Positions 17,950 through 28,651 of a stretch of DNA of 64,000 nucleotides are shown here, in pieces. The translations under genes were made by a program, and so were the position numbers. Position 1 is the first letter of the stretch. Each line of letters opens with the position of its first letter. The notes beneath the pieces are model-generated. The model ran no database searches, was not told where the DNA came from, and was given only the letters and a program-made list of their open reading frames with translations. The DNA comes from Corynebacterium lujinxingii (lineage in GTDB: Bacteria; Actinomycetota; Actinomycetes; Mycobacteriales; Mycobacteriaceae): positions 868,001 to 932,000 of the forward strand of contig NZ_CP061032.1 in NCBI RefSeq assembly GCF_014490555.1. Reading direction: 5' to 3'.

Positions 17950-19278
17950 ATGGCGCCGGTCATCCGCGCCCGGGGGCTGACCTACCAGCACGCGACGCGT
18001 CCAGAGCCCGCATTTTCCGGCGTCGACCTCGACGTCGAGCGCGGCGAGCGCATCCTGATCACCGGAGATTCCGGCTCCGGGAAATCGACGCTGCTCGCGG
18101 TGATCGCACGGCTTATCGACGACTCCGAGGACGGCAGCCGCGCCGGCACCCTGGACGTCGACGGGACCGTCGGGATGGTGCTGCAGGATCCCGAGGCACA
18201 GACCATTTTGTCCCGCGTGGGCGACGATGTCGCTTTCGGCGCGGAGAACCTCGGCGTGCCCCGCGACGAGATTTGGCGCCGTGTCGAGGTAGCGCTGGAC
18301 GATGTCGGCCTCGACGTGCCACTCGACCACCGCACCGCGCACCTATCCGGCGGGCAGAAGCAGCGCCTCGCCCTTGCTGGGGTGCTGGCGATGGGCTCCG
18401 ACATCCTCGTGCTCGATGAGCCGACCGCGAACCTCGACCCACACGGCCGAGACGAGGTGATCAATGCCGTCGACCGCGTGTGCAAACGCACCGGCGCGAC
18501 CCTGATCGTGGTCGAGCACCGCCCGAAGCACTGGGCGCACGTAGTGGACACCTACTATCGCCTGGACCGCGACGGACTGCGCCGCATCACTGCCGAGGAG
18601 CTTCCGGACGCACCGCCGCTGCCCCCGGCAAAGGACGTCCCATCTGATGTGCAGGACGCCGTGGCCACGAATAATCTGCTCACGCGTTTTGGCCCGCCGC
18701 GCACGGTTCGCGCACCGGAGGGCTACTCGACCGTGATCACCGGCGAGAACGGCTCCGGCAAAACCACGCTTGTGCAGGTACTCGCGGGTCTGACACCGCC
18801 GGAGCGCGGCGTGGTGGAGTACTCCGAAACGATCCGCCAGGGGTTGACCAAGCCGTCGATTGACTGGTCGTCGAAGCACCTGGCCAGCCGCATCGGCTAC
18901 GTGTTTCAGGAGCCGGAGCACCAGTTCGTCACCGCCACCGTGCGCGAGGAGATGGCACTGTCCGGTGCGCCGCAGGAGCGTATCGACGACCTCCTGCACC
19001 GCCTCCGCCTCGACCACCTGGTCACCGCGAACCCGTTCACCCTCTCCGGCGGGGAGAAGCGCCGCCTGTCGGTGGCTACCGCTTTGGTCAACGCCCCGCA
19101 ATTGCTCATCCTGGACGAGCCGACGTTCGGCCAGGACGACCGCACCTTCGTGGAACTTGTCGGCCTGATCCGGGAACTGACGGACAACGGCGTCACGGTC
19201 ATCTCGATCACCCACGACGAGGCGTTCATCGCCTCACTCGGCGACCACACCGAGCACATCACGGCGGGGGAGAGCTAG
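17950..19278 (+). CDS. ykoD: ECF transporter double ATPase YkoD
   Basis: The 442-aa protein has two ABC ATPase domains. Domain 1 has Walker A GDSGSGKS at residues 39-46, signature LSGGQKQR near 134 and Walker B ILVLDEPTANLDP. Domain 2 has Walker A GENGSGKT near 264, signature LSGGEKRR near 366 and Walker B LLILDEPTFGQDD. Both sites look intact. It powers the thiamine/HMP importer. The start codon abuts the ykoE stop. Confidence 0.94.
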   Translation: MAPVIRARGLTYQHATRPEPAFSGVDLDVERGERILITGDSGSGKSTLLAVIARLIDDSEDGSRAGTLDVDGTVGMVLQDPEAQTILSRVGDDVAFGAENLGVPRDEIWRRVEVALDDVGLDVPLDHRTAHLSGGQKQRLALAGVLAMGSDILVLDEPTANLDPHGRDEVINAVDRVCKRTGATLIVVEHRPKHWAHVVDTYYRLDRDGLRRITAEELPDAPPLPPAKDVPSDVQDAVATNNLLTRFGPPRTVRAPEGYSTVITGENGSGKTTLVQVLAGLTPPERGVVEYSETIRQGLTKPSIDWSSKHLASRIGYVFQEPEHQFVTATVREEMALSGAPQERIDDLLHRLRLDHLVTANPFTLSGGEKRRLSVATALVNAPQLLILDEPTFGQDDRTFVELVGLIRELTDNGVTVISITHDEAFIASLGDHTEHITAGES

Positions 19279-19281
19279 CCC

Positions 19282-20043
19282 ATGAACCTGTTGGCCAATA
19301 TCAACCCCGTCACGCGCATCCTCGGCTTGGCGCTGCTGACCACGCCGCTGATGTTCACCATCGACTGGGTCTCCGCCACTTTCGTGCTCGCCTTCACTGT
19401 GGTCATGGTGCCGCTGTGCGGTTTGAGTTACGGCCGCTTTTTCAAAAGGGCACTGCCGATCCTCATCGTCGCGCCACTGGCAGGCATTCCGATGGCGCTC
19501 TACGGACAAGCGGGCGGCGAGACTTACTTCGAGTGGGGGCTCGTCCACGTCACCGAGTTGTCGGTGTCGCTCGCGTGGGCCGTCATCCTGCGCGTACTCG
19601 CGATCGCGCTACCTGTTGTCCTCCTGTCCGTCGACGTGGATCCCACCGACCTTGGCGACGGCCTGTCGCAGGTGCTGCACTTACCGGAACGCTTTGTCAT
19701 CGGCGCGGTTGCAGCGCTTCGCATGCTCACCCTGCTTCGCGACGACCTCGACGCCATGCGCCGCTCCCGCCGCGCCAGAGGCATCGCCGACCAGGGCAAG
19801 ATCAAGTATTGGTTCTCCTTGTCGTTCGGGCTGCTCGTGATGTCATTGCGCCGCGCAGGAAAACTCGCCACCGCCATGGAAGCCCGCGCCTTCGGTGGGC
19901 CGACGACACGGTCCTGGGCGCGCGAATCCAAACTGCACACTCGCGACTGGATCGTCATGGCGGTCTGTCTCGGTACCGCGCTTGTCGCCCTCGGCGTCGC
20001 GTGGATTACCGGGGATCTACGCCCGGTGTGGTCGGTGCGATGA
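19282..20043 (+). CDS. ykoC: ECF transporter T-component YkoC
   Basis: The 253-aa membrane protein of the EcfT family has several N-terminal helices and the cytoplasmic coupling helices with Ala-Arg-Gly (RRARGIAD) and ARAFGG motifs that contact the ATPases. It follows ykoD by 3 nt. Its stop overlaps the kinase gene start as ATGA. Confidence 0.92.
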   Translation: MNLLANINPVTRILGLALLTTPLMFTIDWVSATFVLAFTVVMVPLCGLSYGRFFKRALPILIVAPLAGIPMALYGQAGGETYFEWGLVHVTELSVSLAWAVILRVLAIALPVVLLSVDVDPTDLGDGLSQVLHLPERFVIGAVAALRMLTLLRDDLDAMRRSRRARGIADQGKIKYWFSLSFGLLVMSLRRAGKLATAMEARAFGGPTTRSWARESKLHTRDWIVMAVCLGTALVALGVAWITGDLRPVWSVR

Positions 20044-20513
20044 CTTACACGCTGCTGATCGACGGCGCCTCCGGGTCCGGCAAGACCACCCTCGCCGGCC
20101 AGATCGGCGACGCGCTGGGCATTCGCGTGGTGCACCTCGACGATTTCTATCCGGGCTGGTACGGCCTGCAAGAAGGTGCCGCGATGGTGGCGCGCGACGT
20201 GCTGCACCCGGTGCGCCCCGGATACTGGCGGTGGGACTGGTACCGGCACCGCCGCGCCGAGTGGGTGCCGCTCGAACCGGGGGAGGATCTCGTGGTGGAA
20301 GGGGTTGGGGCGGTCACGGAGTCGTCGATACGCGCTGCCCGGATGCGCGGGGACGTGGACACGATCCGGGTGACCGCGGACGAGAACACGAGAAAAGCCC
20401 GGGCGCTTGCGCGGGACCCGGGCTACGTCCTGTGGTGGCAGATGTGGGCGCGGCAGGAGGCGGCGCTGGCGAAAATGCCGGTAGACGTGGAAGTTATGCG
20501 CCGACCGGAGTGA
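20040..20513 (+). CDS. P-loop kinase, uridine kinase-like, in the thiamine/HMP operon
   Basis: The 157-aa soluble protein opens with MTYTLLIDGASGSGKTTLA (Walker A GASGSGKT, residues 9-16) and VVHLDDFYPGW, which resembles the uridine kinase/phosphoribulokinase group. It has an arginine-rich lid (RVTADENTRKARALARDPG). It overlaps ykoC by 4 nt, so it is co-translated with the importer. A role in trapping the imported compound by phosphorylation is possible but is inference. Its last 20 nt overlap the convergent DUF402 gene, and its coding sequence holds that gene's likely terminator. Confidence 0.85.
   Translation: MTYTLLIDGASGSGKTTLAGQIGDALGIRVVHLDDFYPGWYGLQEGAAMVARDVLHPVRPGYWRWDWYRHRRAEWVPLEPGEDLVVEGVGAVTESSIRAARMRGDVDTIRVTADENTRKARALARDPGYVLWWQMWARQEAALAKMPVDVEVMRRPE
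20391..20424 (-). terminator. Intrinsic terminator of the DUF402 gene, inside the opposing kinase gene
   Basis: On the minus strand the 8-bp arms AGCCCGGG/CCCGGGCT, with an inner GCG/CGC pair, are followed by TTTTCTC. It lies 70-100 nt past the DUF402 stop, wholly within kinase codons. Confidence 0.65.
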
Positions 20514-21033
20514 GCTCGACCTTGTCGGCCCAGGTTAGTTCGATGCCGAGGGCGCGCAGCCACTCCATCGCGTCGTCGCCGTGGCGGGTAATGCCCTCGA
20601 CCGCGTTCAGGGTGACGTCCATGGCCTTCTCGGCGTCCTCGGCGGTGATGAGGCCGGCGGAGGTGGCGGCGGCGAGCTCGTCGATGTCGAGCACGTCGAT
20701 TGGGTTGCCAGTCAACGACACCAGGTCGACGTAGAGGTCGCGGGTGCTCCACACGTCGCCGTCGACGTCGATATCCGCGATGTCGAAGTAGAAGTCCTGC
20801 GCGCGCTCGGCGCCTTCGCGGTAGTGGAAGATGTTCGCGCGCAGACCCAGCTCGGGCAACAGCCAGCTCTCCAGGTACCCGAACTCCGGGTGGTTCGCGC
20901 CGCGGGCCATGTAGAGGCCGAAGTCGGTGACGCGGAACGTGTCCACCTCGCGCAGGAAACCCTTCGGGTCGGTGTTGATGTTGGCAGCCGTGTCGAAGGT
21001 CTCTTGCTTGACGGGGTGCAGGTCGACGCTCAT
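20494..21033 (-). CDS. DUF402 (FomD-like barrel) domain protein
   Basis: The 179-aa soluble protein has the DUF402 pattern: an aromatic/glycine-rich entry, then DFYFDIADIDVDGDVWSTRDLYVDLVS, where acidic residues coordinate a metal, and a helical C-terminus. Related proteins hydrolyse nucleotide di- or triphosphate-type bonds, but the substrate here is unknown. The ATG start is 3 nt from the end of the upstream Rv1157c-like gene, so the two are probably one unit. Confidence 0.82.
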   Translation of the reverse strand: MSVDLHPVKQETFDTAANINTDPKGFLREVDTFRVTDFGLYMARGANHPEFGYLESWLLPELGLRANIFHYREGAERAQDFYFDIADIDVDGDVWSTRDLYVDLVSLTGNPIDVLDIDELAAATSAGLITAEDAEKAMDVTLNAVEGITRHGDDAMEWLRALGIELTWADKVELTPVGA

Positions 21034-21036
21034 CGG

Positions 21037-21711
21037 TTACCTCACGTTGATTGATGCGGCAGTAGGGGCAAAGGCGCAGGTCCGATCGGTGGTGCGCACG
21101 CTACCGTCGACAACTGCGAGGACGCGACCCGAACCCGTGTCCGCTGTTGCGGACAAGGTGGACGGTCCTGTCGGGTTAATCCCGTTGTTGCCAAGCGGCG
21201 TTACACCCGTGCGAAGCGTGTTCAGGTTGACCCAGTACACCTTCATGAGCCCCTGCTTCTGCGCGGCCGCTGGGGTGCCGAGGGCGGTGAACACGAACGT
21301 GGTCTGCCCGGCCTTCGCGCCCGGGGCGGGGGATTTCGCAGGTCCGGGCACCGCAATGGCGGAGGCGGTGGAGTGCATCCCCTTGCCGATGCAGTTTCCC
21401 GACACCGTCGGCCAAGCGAACTGCGTGAACGCCGGGGCGTCCTTGGGCAGGGGAGGCCCGCCCATCTCGCCGGAGCCGGCGAAGAAGGCCACTGCGGTGC
21501 GCAGCGCGTTGCCCACCTGCACCGGCACGTACGGCTGGTCGGCGAACGCGTTAACGCGCGCGATGGTCTCTGAGGTTGGGCGTCCGAGCTCGTCGAGCGG
21601 GTTCGACGACGCGGCGTGGGCAGTTTGCGTATCGACGACACCGGCTGCCAGCATGCCGGCAGCACAAACCGCCGCGACTGCGGAGCGTGCAAGGGATCGG
21701 GGAGTGCGCAC
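21037..21711 (-). CDS. Secreted Rv1157c-family protein
   Basis: The 224-aa protein has a signal peptide and a likely cut at TQTAHA/ASS. The mature start SNPLDELGRPTSETI is typical of this actinobacterial family of unknown role. The start is taken as the GTG after AAAGGACGG; the frame stays open 51 nt upstream without a ribosome site. The location beside typA matches the M. tuberculosis Rv1157c neighbourhood. Two cysteines in the mature part (NCIGKG, DRTCAF) could form a disulfide. Confidence 0.82.
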   Translation of the reverse strand: MRTPRSLARSAVAAVCAAGMLAAGVVDTQTAHAASSNPLDELGRPTSETIARVNAFADQPYVPVQVGNALRTAVAFFAGSGEMGGPPLPKDAPAFTQFAWPTVSGNCIGKGMHSTASAIAVPGPAKSPAPGAKAGQTTFVFTALGTPAAAQKQGLMKVYWVNLNTLRTGVTPLGNNGINPTGPSTLSATADTGSGRVLAVVDGSVRTTDRTCAFAPTAASINVR

Positions 21712-21866
21712 AACCGTCCTTTTGTCCGAGGTCAAGGAAACAACTACAGCAACATTAGTCACATAAGTAACAGCGTCAAGTGGAAACGGCCCTAGCGTGT
21801 GCGAGCGTTGGCGACAGGGGAGTATCGTTTAGGCGTTATTTCCGCCAATCCAAAAGGATCTGTTGA

Positions 21867-23783
<1,917 letters not shown>

Positions 23784-23794
23784 CCTGTTCTTTT

Positions 23795-25381
23795 ATGCAC
23801 CCCAGTCGATCGCGTCGCCCAGCCCGAAGCGCTGCGGCGGCGCTTTTCGCATGTGGCCTGCTCGCCTCCTGCGCGGCGAATCCCGGCCCGCCGCCGCTGG
23901 TGGAGCCTGACGAGCCTCGCGTATCGACGACCACCCCCGCCCCCGCCGAACCCCGCACCGACCGCACCCAGGTCCAGGTGGGCGTCGACCCGGTGCGCGG
24001 CGGTTTCAACCCGCATTTGGCGGCCGACGACTCCGCGACGGTGCAAGCGATTGCGGATCTCACCCTGCCCAGCGCGTACACCGCAGGTAAGCGTGACGAC
24101 GACCTCCTGGTCGCCGTCTCCACCTTGCCCACCTCGCCCGCGGCCCAGACGGTGCGCTACGTCATCGCCCCGGAAGCTCAGTGGTCCGACGGCACCCCGA
24201 TTTCCGGCGCGGACTTCGTCTACCTGTGGCGCGGCATGGTCTCCACCCCGGGCACACTGAACCCGGCGGGCTACCGCGCGATCGCGTCGATCCGCGTGTC
24301 CGGACACGGCGGCAGAGTGGTCGACGTCGACTTCGAGCGCCCCGTCGCCCAGCGCCACGAACTGTTCGCGCACCTGCTGCCGTCGCACCTGTTCGCCCCG
24401 GACGCGAGTGATTTCGCCTACGCACTTCGCCACACGGTGCCGGCGTCGGCTGGCCGGTTCCTTATGGACGACGTGGGACGCGCCCGCGGCTCGATTGTGC
24501 TGAACCGCAACGACCGGTACTGGGGCAAGCACCCGGCCGGCGTCGACATCCTCACGCTTACCGCCGCGCGCGACACCACCCAAACGGCCGACCAGCTGCG
24601 CTCCGGCCAACTCGCGTTCGCCGACGTGACCCCGCAGGAGACCACCACTGAGGTGTTCGGCCTGGTGCCAGGGGTCGAGGTGGGCGAGGAGTCGTCGTCA
24701 CGCATGCTCGGCGTGGTGGTGTCCGCCACTAGCGGGTTGGATCAAACGCTGCGCGAGGAGGTGCGCTCGCTTATCGACGTCCCCCTGCTTGCCCACATCG
24801 CCGCCCGCCGCAGCACCAACCTGGCCGTCGCACCGAACGACTATGCACCGGGGGAGAAGGCCGTGCCGGGCTTGAATGCGCGCACCACGCCGCTGCGGGT
24901 CGGGGCGGACGCGATGGATCCGGCGGCGGCCGCGGCGGCGCGAACGCTCGTCGATACGCTTAACGGCGCTGGTGTGGAAGCGAAACTTGTTTCCACAGAT
25001 GTGACCACGCTTGCCGGGCGCAGCCTGCCGAAAAACGAGGTGGACCTCGCGGTGGTGTGGCAAAACGATGCTGCCGCGCTGACCGCGCTTGCCGGACGCG
25101 TCGCGTGCCCGCCGACAACGCTGCGCGCCGGCAACCTGTCCGGCCTGTGCACCGTGGGCAACCAGGCGCTCGCGGAGCGGATCCTCGCCGGCGGTGTCGG
25201 GCTGCGCGAGGCGCGCGGCCTGGTCGCCGACGCCGAAACTCGCGCCGCCGTGTGGGTGCCGATCATGCGCGAGACCCGTCTTACCGCCAACACCGGACAC
25301 TGGCCCGGCGGGGTGAAGGATGCGGCACGCTGGCGCCCGGCCGATACAGTGAAGCCCACAACGACGAAGGAGAATCCATGA
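23795..25381 (+). CDS. lpqW: LpqW-like lipoprotein (family 5 binding-protein fold)
   Basis: The 528-aa lipoprotein has lipobox LASC with Cys at residue 26, then a Pro/Thr-rich linker. The family 5 binding fold is recognised by PEAQWSDGTPISGADFVYLW and LNRNDRYWGKHPAG. In mycobacteria LpqW steers phosphatidylinositol mannoside/lipoarabinomannan synthesis rather than importing peptides; its place between typA and mshB matches that gene. The stop overlaps the mshB start (ATGA). Confidence 0.88.
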   Translation: MHPSRSRRPARSAAAALFACGLLASCAANPGPPPLVEPDEPRVSTTTPAPAEPRTDRTQVQVGVDPVRGGFNPHLAADDSATVQAIADLTLPSAYTAGKRDDDLLVAVSTLPTSPAAQTVRYVIAPEAQWSDGTPISGADFVYLWRGMVSTPGTLNPAGYRAIASIRVSGHGGRVVDVDFERPVAQRHELFAHLLPSHLFAPDASDFAYALRHTVPASAGRFLMDDVGRARGSIVLNRNDRYWGKHPAGVDILTLTAARDTTQTADQLRSGQLAFADVTPQETTTEVFGLVPGVEVGEESSSRMLGVVVSATSGLDQTLREEVRSLIDVPLLAHIAARRSTNLAVAPNDYAPGEKAVPGLNARTTPLRVGADAMDPAAAAAARTLVDTLNGAGVEAKLVSTDVTTLAGRSLPKNEVDLAVVWQNDAAALTALAGRVACPPTTLRAGNLSGLCTVGNQALAERILAGGVGLREARGLVADAETRAAVWVPIMRETRLTANTGHWPGGVKDAARWRPADTVKPTTTKENP

Positions 25382-26253
25382 CCACGCGCGACCTTGCCGG
25401 CTACCGAGTGGTGGCCGTGCACGCCCACCCCGACGACGAGGCCATCACCACCGCGGGCGTCATCGCCGATCTCACCCGCCGCGGCGCCGACGTGCTCGTG
25501 GTCACCTGCACCCTCGGCGAGGAAGGTGAGGTGATCGGGGAGCCGTACCAGCACCTCGTCGTCGGCGAAGCCGACCAATTAGGAGGGTTCCGCATCGGCG
25601 AGCTGCGCGCGTCTTTGCGCGCCATCGGCGCGCGCGGTGCGTTTCTCGGCGGGGCGGGCCGCTTCCGCGACTCCGGCATGGCGGGCTCGCCGGCGAGCCG
25701 CAACCCGCGCGCGTTTGTGAACTCCGGCGACGCCGCCGTCGTTGAGCTGGCCGCCATCTTCGAGGCCGAGCGGCCGCATCTCGTGCTCACCTACGGCCCC
25801 GACGGCGGCTACGGCCACCCGGACCACATCCGCGCCCACGAAATCGCCCACCTGGCTGCGGAGCGTGTGCCCGTTCCGCGCATCCTGTGGACGGTGCGCC
25901 TCGCAGCGGAGACAGCAGCACTCATGCCCGCCGGCGCCCCCGACGGCTGGCGCCTGCCCGAGCCCGGCGAACTCGACGGGGTAGACACCTCCGACATCGC
26001 CGTCGCCCTCGACGAGCACGCCTACAGCGCAAAAATTGAAGCCATGCGCGCGCACGCGACCCAACTGTGGATCGCCGACGGCCGCACCACCGACGTCAAC
26101 CCCCACGCCGCACTCGCCCAAGGCCCCGTGGTCTACTACGCGCTGTCCAACCTCATCATCCAGCCCATCCAGCGCGTCGAGCACTTCCAGTTGGGCGCAG
26201 GCACCCCGCTTGACGACGACACCACCAACGTCCTCTCCGGAATCCCCCGATGA
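25378..26253 (+). CDS. mshB: Mycothiol deacetylase MshB
   Basis: The 291-aa zinc deacetylase carries AHPDDE (residues about 15-20, zinc ligands and the catalytic Asp) and GHPDH (third ligand). It removes acetate from GlcNAc-inositol in mycothiol synthesis. The GEPYQHLVV and SRNPRAFVN segments also fit MshB rather than the Mca amidase. The ribosome site GAAGGAG is located inside the end of lpqW, and both ends overlap neighbours by 4 nt, so the three genes are coupled. Confidence 0.95.
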   Translation: MTTRDLAGYRVVAVHAHPDDEAITTAGVIADLTRRGADVLVVTCTLGEEGEVIGEPYQHLVVGEADQLGGFRIGELRASLRAIGARGAFLGGAGRFRDSGMAGSPASRNPRAFVNSGDAAVVELAAIFEAERPHLVLTYGPDGGYGHPDHIRAHEIAHLAAERVPVPRILWTVRLAAETAALMPAGAPDGWRLPEPGELDGVDTSDIAVALDEHAYSAKIEAMRAHATQLWIADGRTTDVNPHAALAQGPVVYYALSNLIIQPIQRVEHFQLGAGTPLDDDTTNVLSGIPR

Positions 26254-26573
26254 GCCACCCCGTCGTACGCGACAACTTCTCCCGCGGGGAAGCCATCGCC
26301 GGCTTGATCTGGCTCAGCGTCGGCGCAGTCGGCTCGCTGGTGCTGGAGGTCGCCTATCTCAACTGGATCTGGGTGATCATCGCCGCGGCGTTTAATGCGG
26401 TGTTGACGAAAACGGCGCGGCTGTGGTCGTCGTCAAGCGCGCTGCTCCCGCTGGGGGTGTGGGCGGCAGCGTTTTTAGTTTCACTCGTGATTTTGCCCCC
26501 GACTAGCTGGTCACTGGCACTGCTTACCGCCGGCGTTGCGGGAGGCGTTTGGCCCCTGTTGCGCGCAAAGTGA
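26250..26573 (+). CDS. Small membrane protein following mshB
   Basis: The 107-aa protein has three or four hydrophobic segments (AGLIWLSVGAVGSLVLEV, WIWVIIAAAFNAVL, LLPLGVWAAAFLVSLVIL, and a final short one). It starts with an ATGA overlap on mshB, and the same position is taken by a membrane protein gene in mycobacteria. No function is known. Confidence 0.8.
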   Translation: MSHPVVRDNFSRGEAIAGLIWLSVGAVGSLVLEVAYLNWIWVIIAAAFNAVLTKTARLWSSSSALLPLGVWAAAFLVSLVILPPTSWSLALLTAGVAGGVWPLLRAK

Positions 26574-26581
26574 CATACTGT
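26574..26581 (+). promoter_or_regulatory. -10 region of a leaderless fdxC promoter
   Basis: CATACTGT sits 5-7 nt before the ATG of fdxC at 26587, and no ribosome site is present, so the message is probably leaderless. Confidence 0.5.
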
Positions 26582-26586
26582 GTGCC

Positions 26587-26910
26587 ATGACTTACGTGAT
26601 TGCTCAACCGTGCGTCGACGTCATGGACCGCAGCTGCGTCGAAGAATGCCCCGTTGACTGCATCTACGAGGGCAAACGCACGCTCTACATCCACCCCGAC
26701 GAATGCGTCGACTGTGGCGCCTGCGAACCGGCATGCCCGGTCGAGGCCATCTTCTACGAGGACGACCTCCCCGACGAGTGGGCCGAATACTACGACGTCA
26801 ACGTCGGCTTCTTCGACGAACTCGGCTCCCCGGGCGGCGCCGCCAAGACCGGCCCGCAGGACTACGACCACCCGTTCGTCGCAGCGTTGCCGCCGCAGAA
26901 CCAGGACTAG
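26587..26910 (+). CDS. fdxC: 7Fe-type ferredoxin FdxC
   Basis: The 107-aa protein has seven conserved cysteines split over two clusters: an N-terminal set (C9, C17 and C21-P-V-D-C) and CVDCGACEPACPVEAIF. This is the 3Fe-4S plus 4Fe-4S pattern of mycobacterial FdxC. The C-terminus is acidic. It carries electrons to partners such as cytochrome P450s or glutamate synthase. It lies just ahead of dapC, as in M. tuberculosis. Confidence 0.95.
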   Translation: MTYVIAQPCVDVMDRSCVEECPVDCIYEGKRTLYIHPDECVDCGACEPACPVEAIFYEDDLPDEWAEYYDVNVGFFDELGSPGGAAKTGPQDYDHPFVAALPPQNQD

Positions 26911-26913
26911 GCC

Positions 26914-28014
26914 TTGGCACGAACCCCGCTCGGATCACAACTGCCGGATTTCCCATGGGACACCATCGCCGACGTTAAGGCGAAGGCGGCATCGCACCCG
27001 GATGGGCTCATCGACCTCTCCGTCGGCGGCCCCGTCGACCCAGTCGCGCCGTCTATCCAACTCGCGCTGTCCGAAGCCGCCGCCGCACCCGGCTACCCGC
27101 AAACCGCCGGAATGCCGGAGCTGCGCGCGACCATCGTGTCGTCGCTGGCGCGCCGGTTCGGCATCGAAGGGCTGTCCGAACGGTCCGTGCTGCCGGTCAT
27201 CGGTCTGAAGGAAGCGGTGGCGTGGCTGCCGACACTGCTCGGGGTGCGCGGCCAGAAGGTGGTCATCCCGGAAGTCGCCTACCCCACCTACGAAGTCGGC
27301 GCGTTGATGGCCGACTGCGAGGTCGTGCGTTGCGACGACCCCGCCGACGCCCCGCGCGACGCCGCCCTCGTATTCGTCAACTCTCCGTCGAACCCGACCG
27401 GGGGAGTAGCGTCCGTGGAGCAGATGCGCGCCTGGGTGGCGTTCGGCCGCGACACCGGCGCGATCATCGCCTCCGACGAGTGCTATCTCTACCTCGGATG
27501 GTCCGTTTCGCCGGTATCCATTCTGCATCCGAGCGTCACCGACGGCGACAACACCGGCCTGCTCGCGCTGCATTCGCTGTCCAAGACATCCAACCTGGCG
27601 TCGTACCGCGCCGGCACCATCTCCGGCGACGAATCGCTGGTGCAGGAACTGCTGCTCGTGCGCAAACACGCCGGCCTCATCGTGCCCGGCCCCATCCAGG
27701 CCGCCATGGTCGCAGCGCTTGGCGACGACCTCCACGAGGAAATGCAGCGCTCCACCTACGCCGCCCGCCGCGTGACGTTGATGAAGGCGCTGCAGGACGC
27801 AGGCTTTACTATCGACGACTCCGACGCCGGCCTCTACCTCTGGGCCCGCCGCGACGGCATGGACTCGCGTTCCCTGCTGTCCTGGCTTGCCGAGCGCGGC
27901 ATCCTGGCCGCCCCCGGCCACTTCTACGGTCCGGCCGGCTCGAACCACGTGCGCATCTCGCTGACCGCGCCTGACGAGCGCATCGCCGAAGCCGCGCGGC
28001 GCCTCGTTTCCTAG
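26914..28014 (+). CDS. dapC: N-succinyldiaminopimelate aminotransferase DapC
   Basis: The 366-aa class I/II PLP aminotransferase has a cofactor lysine predicted at K224 (LHSLSKTSN), the SPSNPTGG motif, and the C-terminal NHVRISLTAP that carries the carboxylate-binding Arg. It makes N-succinyl-LL-diaminopimelate in the succinylase lysine pathway, matching dapD and dapE nearby. The TTG start, 3 nt after fdxC, is chosen because the sequence MARTPLGSQLPDFPWDT aligns with the family start. Confidence 0.92.
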   Translation: MARTPLGSQLPDFPWDTIADVKAKAASHPDGLIDLSVGGPVDPVAPSIQLALSEAAAAPGYPQTAGMPELRATIVSSLARRFGIEGLSERSVLPVIGLKEAVAWLPTLLGVRGQKVVIPEVAYPTYEVGALMADCEVVRCDDPADAPRDAALVFVNSPSNPTGGVASVEQMRAWVAFGRDTGAIIASDECYLYLGWSVSPVSILHPSVTDGDNTGLLALHSLSKTSNLASYRAGTISGDESLVQELLLVRKHAGLIVPGPIQAAMVAALGDDLHEEMQRSTYAARRVTLMKALQDAGFTIDDSDAGLYLWARRDGMDSRSLLSWLAERGILAAPGHFYGPAGSNHVRISLTAPDERIAEAARRLVS

Positions 28015-28032
28015 TTTTCCGGCTCAAAGGAC

Positions 28033-28038
28033 TAGACT
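28033..28038 (+). promoter_or_regulatory. Possible -10 element for the GtrA gene
   Basis: TAGACT lies about 38 nt before the GTG start at 28076 in the short gap after dapC. Confidence 0.4.
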
Positions 28039-28075
28039 CTTAGAAGTTTGCAGTCTTTTGCCGAGGAGGTCACCG

Positions 28076-28642
28076 GTGCTTCAAGAGCCGCCCGTCGCCG
28101 CGCCGCCGCAAGGTGGCAGCACCGCCGTGCGCCTCGCCACGGGGTTGCGCCAATTCGTGAAATTCGGCATCGTCGGCGGCTCCGGCGTGCTGGTCAACTT
28201 CATCGTCTTCTACCTTGCGAACAAAGCCCTGGAAAACGGCCTCGACCTGCACGCCAACGACGTGTTCATGCAACTCGGCTCCACCCGCTGGAACATTCGT
28301 TGGTACCACCTCATGTCCACGCTGGCGTTCCTTTTGGCCAACACGTGGAACTACCAACTCAACCGCTCTTGGACCTTCCGCGGCGTGCACGCGCGCTCCT
28401 GGATCCGCGGCTTCTTCCCGTTCCTCGCCACCGGCCTGCTCGCGTTCGGGGTGTCGTTGACCTGCATGACGCTGCTCATGAACCCGACCACACCGCTGGG
28501 CCTTCCGGACTCGCTTTTCGATGACTCCACCGGCCTGCGCACCAAGTCCTACTGGGCCCAAGCCATCTCGACGTTCATTGCGATGCCGGTGAACTTCATC
28601 ATCAATAAGCTCTGGACTTTCGGCAAACCCAAGGGGATTTAA
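28076..28642 (+). CDS. GtrA-family membrane protein
   Basis: The 188-aa protein has four hydrophobic helices and the GtrA pattern: FVKFGIVGGSGVLVNFIVF near the start, NTWNYQLNRSWTFRG in the middle and NFIINKLWTFGK at the end. GtrA proteins flip or carry lipid-linked sugars for cell-wall polysaccharides. The start is the GTG after GAGGAGG; a TTG 18 nt upstream is less likely. Confidence 0.88.
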   Translation: MLQEPPVAAPPQGGSTAVRLATGLRQFVKFGIVGGSGVLVNFIVFYLANKALENGLDLHANDVFMQLGSTRWNIRWYHLMSTLAFLLANTWNYQLNRSWTFRGVHARSWIRGFFPFLATGLLAFGVSLTCMTLLMNPTTPLGLPDSLFDDSTGLRTKSYWAQAISTFIAMPVNFIINKLWTFGKPKGI

Positions 28643-28651
28643 CCTGCGGAT

